Assembly (NCBI GenBank): GCA_000727475.1
Contig: KL647316.1
Location: 807,623-871,622 of the forward strand
DNA length: 64,000 bases
Reading direction: 5' to 3'
Origin: Sarcocystis neurona
Lineage: Eukaryota > Apicomplexa > Conoidasida > Eucoccidiorida > Sarcocystidae
Positions 57,401 through 64,000 of the stretch are shown in pieces. How positions within the stretch are numbered: position 1 is the stretch's first letter; each line of letters starts with the position of its first letter. The position numbers and the translations under genes were made by a program. Under the pieces are notes generated by a model. The model made no database searches, was not told the DNA's origin, and was given only the letters and a program-made list of their open reading frames with translations.

Positions 57401-60400
57401 CGCATGCCGCTCCTCCTGATGCTGCGGCGCCTGGTGCTGTGGCCTCTGTTCCTCGAGCTGCTGTCGCTGCTGAGGGGGCTGCTGCTGCAGTTGTTTGTCT
57501 GTAGCAGCTGAGGAAAAACGGGAAGCAGCGCGGCAACTCCCAGAGCACTGCCTCTGCTCGCTGCAGCTCGAGAAGAAACGCGAACACAGCAGAGTAGCAG
57601 GCCATCGTCTCCGCATGCAACAGCAAACTGCGCCACCTGCTCCACAAAGCAGCACCACCTGCTGCTGCAGCAGCAGTAGCGTCTGCAGCAGCAGCAGCTA
57701 GATTCCCATCAGCAGCAACACCTTGCGACGACAAACTTCCGAGCGACGTGCAGACCGAAGTCTGATGCACCTGTTGGAGTTTAAGCAGAGAAACCAGCAG
57801 CAGCAGAGGGGACACCAGCAGCAGAATACACAGCAGCGGAAAAGATAGAACGATGCCAGAGCAACAGTAGAAGCAGGAGCAGCAGAAAGCACAGCAGCAG
57901 CCGTTGAAATGGCAGCATCAAATCAGCAGCAGCAGCAGGTGACGCAGCAGCAAGAAGGGAGAGCAATTCTACATGCAAACCCAGAGTGCACCGCGGAGAG
58001 GCACGGCATGGGTGCAGCAGCAAATGGAGAAGCAGCAGCAAAGCACCTTGGAGTGCAGCGCAAGACAACGGAAAAACAGCTGCAGCGGCAGCAGCTGCTG
58101 TAAGCCCAGCAGCAGCAGCAGAACGCAGCCCACAGCAGTAGCAACGAGCACGGGAAGCAGCAATAGCAGGAGGCGCCTGCACCCCAGCAGCAGCACCGGA
58201 GGCACCGTAGCAGCAGCAGCAGATAGAAACGCCGCCAGCAGCAGCAAAAGCAAGAACCAACAATGCTGCAGCAGCAGCGGCGGACGGCGGGGCACCCGCA
58301 GCAGCAGTAGCTGAAGGATCTGCGTCCCCGGCAGCAACCGGTGATAACAGCACAGCCGCTTGATGAACAGCGGCGCGCGGTGAAATCACAGCAGCAGCAA
58401 CAGGTGGCAGCGCAGCAGAAGTAGCCCCAGGTGCTGCTACACGTGCTCTACCGGCTCCGCTTGCACAGAAGCAGCAGTAGGAGCAGTCGGCGAGAGCGCA
58501 GAAAACACAGCAACAGCAGAAGCAATTGCTGTCGTCGCTACTCCGCCTGCAGAGAAGCAGCAGCAGGAGCAGCCGACCAAAGCGCAGAAAACACAGCGAC
58601 AGCATTAGCAAGTGTCGTCGTTGCAATTGTAGCAGCAGCAGGGGAGAAGGAGTGCAGAGGAGCAGCAGCAGCTCTGTGGCAGCCGCAGACTTCAGCGCGC
58701 AGCAGTGACAGCCGGAGTGCGACAGCACCAGCAGCAAATAGGAGAAAACGTGAGCAGCAAGTGCTGGCGAGCTACCCAGCAGCAGAGAGTCAAAGCAGCC
58801 TGTCTCAAGGTGCCAGTAGCGCCGCAACATTCTCGGCAGTCACACGAGCAGCAGCAGAGCTGCAATTGGCAAGTTGAGAATATCGGCGGAACAGCGGTCG
58901 CCATCGCAGCAGGCAGGGTGACGGGAGCAACAGCAACACCTGCTGCAGCGGTCTGCTGCGTCACACGAGAAGGTGAACCTACCTGCGCCGGCACTACTGC
59001 AGCAGCGCAGCACCCCGCAGCACTAGCAGCGGCTACAGCAGCAGCAGCGACAGCAGCAGCACCAACAGCAGGAGCACCGGCAGTTGCAGCAACGATGGCG
59101 GCATCACAAAAATCAGCAACACCCCCGCAGCAACCGCACCACGGGTGTCAGCAATATCAGGAGCAGCGACAGCAGCTGAAAGAGCACCCCACAGACGGCA
59201 AATCAGCAGCAGGAGCAGCACCAGCAGCAACCCAGACAGCAAGAGAGTGACCCTGGCACGTTTTCTCTCCCGCAGGTGCAACAAATGCATAGAGCAACAC
59301 AGAGATCGCGCCCATGCTACTCGTGGTGTGACCCTGCACCGCACGTTTACAGTCGCTTGCTGTTTTCTCGTTGCGGTCCCCCTTCCGCGCCCGCGCCGCT
59401 CTCCTGGGGCTGTTGCTGCTGCTACTGCTGCACGGCTCGCTGCGACTGTCAAGACTCGCCACTGCCCTGCTGCTGCGGCGAACACTGCCGCTGCTGCTGC
59501 TCCTCCTGGCGCTGCCGGACCAGCAGCAGCCTGTCTACGCCAGCACGCGCACGTGTTCCAACGGCAGGCTTCGTAGACGGTGCTGCTGCTACAGCTGCGT
59601 GCGGTGCTGCAGTCTCTGCTGCTGGAATAAAATCTCACCGTCAAATATGCGAAGGCGAGGCGAGTACTTGAGCTCCTCTGCTGCTCCAGGGGCGTGTCCG
59701 GTATCCTCGGCTGCAGCTGCTGGCGTCTATCCACATGCTGCGGCTGCTGTTGCTCTGCAAGCATGCAGGAACTGCCGAAGGAAGCGGGGGGGTGCAGCAC
59801 AACATTTTCAATAGTGAGTTTGAGCGTCAGAGAGCGAGCCGATTCTTCTAATCTCTCACGAGAAAAGAAAGGACAACAAAAAGCGTCAGGTACCCCTGCG
59901 TCTGGTCCAGCTGCCGCTGCTTTTCCTCTTCTTCGTCTTCCCTCTCTGCTCCTGCTGATGCGACTGCTGCTACTGCTCTTGCGGCTGTCACGGCTGCTGT
60001 CGACGCTGGAGGAGCAGCTATCACTCCAGCAGCTGTTCGTCTCTTCTTCCTGTTCCTTTTCCTGCTCCTGCTGCTGCGTGTATCCTTGCTGCTGGAGCTG
60101 GCGCGCGTGACGGAGCAGCAGCGGCCGCAAGGTCTCGAGCAGCATCTTCTGTAGCGCCGGGGCAGCAGCAGCAGCTCGCCGACTCATCCTTCCCCTACTC
60201 TGGCTGCTGCTGTCCCGCCGCAGCCTTTCCCTGTGATCCTTCCGGTCCTCTTGCTGCTCACGCTGCTGTCCTCCCTGCTGCTCGCGTCGATCCTGCTGCT
60301 GCTGCGGTTCCTGCCTTCGCCCACGCTGCTGCTCCTGCTGCCGTGGCCGGTGCTGCTTCTGCTGCTGTCGTCGAGGCCGCAGCTGCTGCTCCTGCTCCTC

Positions 60401-63400
60401 CGCAGCAGGAAACAGCAGAGCCTCCCTAACAGCCATATTTAGCTGCAGAGGGTCGACGTGGGCCAGCGGCGCTTCCTCTTCTGCGAACAGCAACGCAAGC
60501 ACTCGCCAGATCTGTCCTTCTGCCTGCAGCAAGACAACACCGCAGCAGCAGCGCGGCACAGTAGCAGCAGCGCAGCACAGGAGCAAGAGCAGTAGCAGAC
60601 GGGCAGCAGAGCAGGAGGAGCAGCACTCGCATAAGAGGCGCCCCACCAGCACACACTGTTGCAAGGGCTGGCACACAGCGGCGTAGCGCAACAACAGCAG
60701 CAGCGCAGCAGCGGCAGCAAAACATCGGCGAAGAAGAGCAGCAGCAACACTGCAGCAAAACAGCCGTGGCACAGCAGTAGCGTCGCAACAGGAGCGTTGC
60801 ACCGGAGGCCGAGCAGCGCAATTGCAGCAATTGATTGCTGCCTTCGGCGAAGGCAGCAGCAGCTGCCGCACTCGGCAGCACGCGCGACGAGCAGCAGGGG
60901 ACGGCACAGCAGCAAGCCAAAGCAAAGGGAGGGGCAGCAGGCCGAAGAGGTGAAGCAGAAGTAGTAGGAGACGCACCGCAGGGCGCAGCCTCCGTCACTA
61001 CACAAAGCAGATGTTCACTTCATATAAAGAGAGCAGAGCAGAAGAAGATTCAACGAGTCTTCTACGGGACACGCATGAATCTCCCTGTTTCTTCTCACAA
61101 GACGGGTTCCCCTTCATATCCACATATGTACTTCGCTTCACGTGTATAGTAGTATACACATAAATGTATGCATATATATATGTATATGTGTACGTACATA
61201 CTTTCGTCTACGTATCTACCTATATATCCACGTACACATACAGGTGCATGCACGGGGGAATATGTAAATATATACGAATGCATCCCCGCTTCATATCAAG
61301 GGTTTCTCTATTCGCGAGCCAGAAAATACGTACGTAGACATCCAGGGGGATATATTCTTGTATATATCAATCTGCCCGTATATACAACATACATGCATTG
61401 GGGTACATACTTATCTACATTTCTACATCAATGTGTTTGTATGTATGCACGCACGGTTATATTCACGTACATATATATATATGTCAACGTAAATTGATAT
61501 ATATACGGGAAGGGGAATAGACACAGAGGTATAGTAGCATTTCACAGCTCTGGTACTGGTGAATTTTTTGCATGCGTGCGCTTGCCTGGAGGAGGGCGAC
61601 AGCACGAGTTACGGCGACGGCTTCGAGGAGCCCGTGGCGGAGGCCCTGCAGCAACAGTAACATTTTCGCTGCCTGCAGGCGCTCGCGCAGTGTCTGCTGC
61701 AGCTCCTGCTGCCATAGCAGCGTCGTGGGCACGAGGTAAGCAGGCAGCAGCCTTGCCTGCTGCGCCGTCGCACACGTCGTGCTCATACTGCTGCTGCTGC
61801 TGCGGTGTCTCCCTTGCTTGCGGCTGCTGCTTCTGCTTGTCCTTCGCCTGATGCACCGAAAAGCGCTGCGGCTGCTGAGGAGGGAGGGGAGGGCACGCAG
61901 TGACGACCTGCGGCTGTCGCTTGGCAGCTGCATGCGCCAGCAAAACAGCTGCGGACGGCCAACAACAGGCCGCGTCGGTCCGGCGGACGAGCGTGCCGCT
62001 GCCTCTGCGCTTCCGCTGCAGGAGGAGAGGATCTGCAGCAGCGCAAAAGATGTTGTAGTAGAAGACGCCAGCGCAGTGGAAGGCTCGAACTCACCGAAAT
62101 CAGCAGCAGGGAGCACGGTAATACGCTTCTTCTCTCGTTGCTGCTGTTGCTGTTCCTGCTGCAGCTGCTCCTGCTGCCACCCGTAGTTGTACGCAGTAGT
62201 AGCAGCAGCCACTGGATCGAGTGTCTCGGTGACTGCAACTTTTTCCTCCTTCACCTCGCGCTGGTTTCGCCGCTGCTGCTTCTCTTCCTCCTCTTCCGTC
62301 TCTGCAGCAGCCACACATGCGCTCTTGTGCTCCTGCTGTTGTCCACCCTGCCCACTTTGCTGCTGCTGCTGCAGCCACCCCCCAGCTGCCCCTTGGACGA
62401 CTCTCCAGTCCTGCAGACGCTGCAACACTCTCTGAACTTCTGTTCGGAGGGTCAGAACCTCTGCTGCTGCTTCGTAGTCGTCTGCTGCAGCTTGCAGCAC
62501 ATGCCGCTGTTGCTCCTCCTTGCTGTTGCTCCTGCGGTTGCTGTGGGGTGCAGACGTCGGGTCTCCTGCGGTGCTGCAGTGCATGCGGTCAAGAAGGCAC
62601 GCAGTGATTCGCCGAATGCTTTCTTCGCCTGCCAGCTGCTGATTCCAGGTCAGCATTTCCTTCTCTATCAGCGTTCTGCTGTCTCTCTCTTGCTCGTTCT
62701 CTTCCTGCTGGTGCTGCCCTGGCAGCTGCTGCTGCTCGTGTTCCTGCTCCTGCATTGCCCTACGTACTGCTACTGCCTCGCCCACGCGGTCGCAGAGGGT
62801 CACCAAGCGAAGCACAAAAAGATACATGCTGCTATTGCTGTTGCTCCAGTTGCTGCTGCTGCTGTTGTGGTAGCTCTCCTCTCTGACGCTGCAGCTGCTT
62901 TGAATGGTTTTCTTGCTGCTCGAAGGGCCGCACGCAGCCGCGAAGGGGAGGGCGCAAGAGGTCGCGAGGGACGCCAGTTCAACAGAGGCGGCCGCATCGA
63001 GGCCACTTGCTTCCCCAAAGCGCAGCATGCGATCCAGCGCAACCAGCAACGGCCTGCAAGCATACAGCAGCAAAAATCGCCACAACTGCTGCAGCACCAG
63101 GTGTCCTTGCAGTTCTGCCTGCTGGAGCTGCTGCAACCCCTCGCTAAACACGTGCAGAACCAGCAGGGCGGTCGCTGTGTCTTGCAGCTCTTCTCTGAAC
63201 GCTGCAGGGAGGTAGTACCCTCGGGAGATCAGTTGAAGCGGCGGTCGCCCTTGGAGCCGCCGCTCCTGCTCCTCCGGCATCTCCTGCTGCTCTTCGAGCT
63301 GCTGCCACTGCTGTTGATTGGCGATGTGGTCTCCCGGCTGCTGCGGCAGTGGGTGGTGCTCTCGCTGCTGGAGCAGCAGCGGGAGTGTGGGGTGTCGCTG

Positions 63401-64000
63401 CTGCAGCCAGACAGTAAGCGCTGCAGTGGTTTTGCGGAGCGCCCGGTCGATAGCACCAGCAAGATGCTCCCAGCAGCGCAGTTGCGGCAGCAGCACATCG
63501 TGCAGCCACAGCAGCGTCACCGGGCGTTCGCGCTGCTGCTGCGTCTCATCCTGAGCCGCTGCTGCTGCTATTTCTGCAACTGTGTCTCCGGTGTCGCCAC
63601 TTGCTGTTGTTCTGCTTCTTTCTGCATACGGTGTGAAGAGCGCTTCTTCTCTGGCTGCTGCTTCTCCTGGTGGAGGTGGTGCAGGATTTCCTACTGCTGC
63701 TGTTGCAGCTCCCGGAGACAGAAACAAAGGAGGCAGAGGTCCCGCTGTTGCGTAGCCCCGCAAGTCGCCATCAGCGCTGCAGTGCGAACAGCAGGAGTTG
63801 CAAGGCGCTGCTGGGTAATCAAACGGCACCAGCTGTTGCCGCGTAGCTGCTAGCTGTTGCTGCTGCAGCTGCTGCAGCAACGCACGCCACTGCAGCAGAC
63901 ACAACTCCAGCGCGTACCGCAGGCCCGCCACACAAGCTCCCGCCCACCCGCCTCTTTTTGCTGCTGTCGTCTGTTCAGCTGGAATCCTGCTGCTGCACCA
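54285..64000 (-). CDS. Gamma-tubulin complex component (Spc97/Spc98 family, GCP4-like), 5' partial
   Basis: GCP proteins form the gamma-tubulin ring complex that nucleates microtubules at centrosomes and other organising centres. Conserved GRIP1 and GRIP2 segments occur in order along the minus strand in four coding blocks (64000-61555, 60523-59639, 57636-55905, 54400-54285). They include a LRYALELCLLQWRALLQQLQ helix, LPAYLVP before the AKMLLLLQG segment, AEGQIWRVLALLFAEEEAPL, LTLKLTIE, CYSAVFAFLLELQRAEAVLW and the closing LLLSMLDFNRYY motif. LTLKLTIE and the short LPxY segment favour GCP4 over GCP2, GCP3, GCP5 and GCP6. Large Gln, Ala, Ser and Arg-rich insertions separate these segments. The true start lies past the right edge. 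Several junctions are unresolved, so the total length is not known. Family confidence is high; subtype confidence is moderate. Confidence 0.8.
54420..55900 (-). other. Probable intron of the GCP4-like gene
   Basis: CAG/CTG repeats at 54430-54930 and 55000-55400 flank a TA/ATAC microsatellite at 55440-55700. The frames here are low-complexity and I see no conserved GCP segment. Confidence 0.5.
55905..57636 (-). CDS. GCP4-like coding block 3 (GRIP2 core)
   Basis: It begins with WRSLLLHAETMACYSAVFAF then LLELQRAEAVLW, continues with LRRFCAAVVLLRGELLHLLQ and ALHAYFLVALLLVPL, and ends with VITLLRAALQLQQILRVAAA. These match the GRIP2 helices in order. Ala-rich and Arg/Glu-rich insertions separate them. 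The acceptor phase at 57636 does not match the phase-0 donor of block 2, so either a small exon or a different junction is missing. The coding end is probably before 55905. Confidence 0.6.
57640..59636 (-). other. Probable intron of the GCP4-like gene, CAG on plus strand
   Basis: About 2 kb of degenerate CAG (plus strand) between GCP blocks 3 and 2. It reads as Leu/Cys-rich on minus and Gln/Ser/Ala-rich on plus. No conserved segment was seen, though a small linking exon may be hidden here. Confidence 0.5.
59639..60523 (-). CDS. GCP4-like coding block 2
   Basis: Exactly 295 codons between the acceptor CTTGCTGCAG and a GTGAGA donor. It begins with AEGQIWRVLALLFAEEE, the equivalent of the LLGxGExFQxF segment at the start of GRIP2, and contains NMAVREALLFP and SLTLKLTIENVVLHPP. 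In between lies a Gln/Arg/Ser-rich insertion of about 180 residues. Confidence 0.65.
60530..61550 (-). other. Probable intron of the GCP4-like gene
   Basis: CAG-rich (plus strand) at 60535-60960 and TA/ATGT microsatellite at 61140-61530. In other GCPs about 60 residues lie between blocks 1 and 2, so a short exon may be missed here. Confidence 0.45.
61555..64000 (-). CDS. GCP4-like coding block 1 (GRIP1), open at right edge
   Basis: A frame of more than 780 codons without stop, open to the window end. It holds VTLLWLHDVLLPQLRCWEHL, LQQLWRFLLLYACRPLLVAL followed by DRMLRFGE, and LPAYLVP with AKMLLLLQG near its end, matching GRIP1 helices in order. Gln/Glu-rich insertions lie between. The 3' limit is unclear: GTACCA (near 61559) and GTGAAA (near 61545) are possible donors. 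Confidence 0.75.

Overview
The window looks like nuclear DNA of a coccidian apicomplexan, most likely an Eimeria species. The signs are dense CAG/CTG trinucleotide runs in both introns and exons (poly-Gln, poly-Ala and poly-Ser tracts inside otherwise conserved proteins), long TA/ATGT microsatellite blocks, and widely spaced short exons bounded by GT..AG. There are no bacterial features. The species cannot be fixed from the sequence alone.

The best-supported gene is a complete RUVBL2 (reptin/TIP49b) AAA+ ATPase on the minus strand, 40326 down to 19696. I placed 11 exons by reading conserved segments and splice sites. All ten junctions keep the frame and give a 599-residue protein with Walker A, Walker B, sensor 1, arginine-finger and sensor 2 motifs intact. 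About 91% of the locus is intron. A 539-base run of N lies in intron 1 and does not interrupt coding.

From the right edge down to 54285 on the minus strand runs a gamma-tubulin complex component (Spc97/Spc98 family, closest by eye to GCP4). Its 5' end lies beyond the window. Between these two minus-strand genes, on the plus strand (about 47.7-51.8 kb), is a multi-exon gene whose helical segments resemble the heptatricopeptide (HPR) repeats of apicomplexan mitochondrial RAP-type proteins; its limits are unresolved. At the left, about 9.8 to 8.4 kb on the minus strand, lies a small membrane protein resembling the COPI-associated/TVP15 family, with one clear exon and uncertain flanking exons.

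Layout: 1-8.4 kb is TA microsatellite, minisatellite and CAG repeat, with no gene I can support; 8.4-9.8 kb is the TVP15-like gene; 9.8-19.7 kb is repeats plus a few possible plus-strand exons; 19.7-40.3 kb is RUVBL2; 40.4-47.7 kb is CAG/CTG and TA repeats with one possible plus-strand exon; 47.7-51.8 kb is the HPR-like gene; 51.8-54.2 kb has weak plus-strand exon candidates; 54.3-64.0 kb is the gamma-tubulin complex gene.

The most notable non-genic pattern is the polarity of the RUVBL2 introns: CUG-type repeat (in the sense strand) usually sits just upstream of the 3' splice site, while TA/ATGT microsatellite fills the donor-side part. These repeats also create many long, low-complexity open frames on both strands (Leu/Cys-rich, Ser-rich, Ala-rich) that are not genes. 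The four recognised genes have unrelated housekeeping roles (chromatin remodelling and RNP assembly, microtubule nucleation, probably mitochondrial RNA, Golgi membrane traffic) and do not form a functional cluster.
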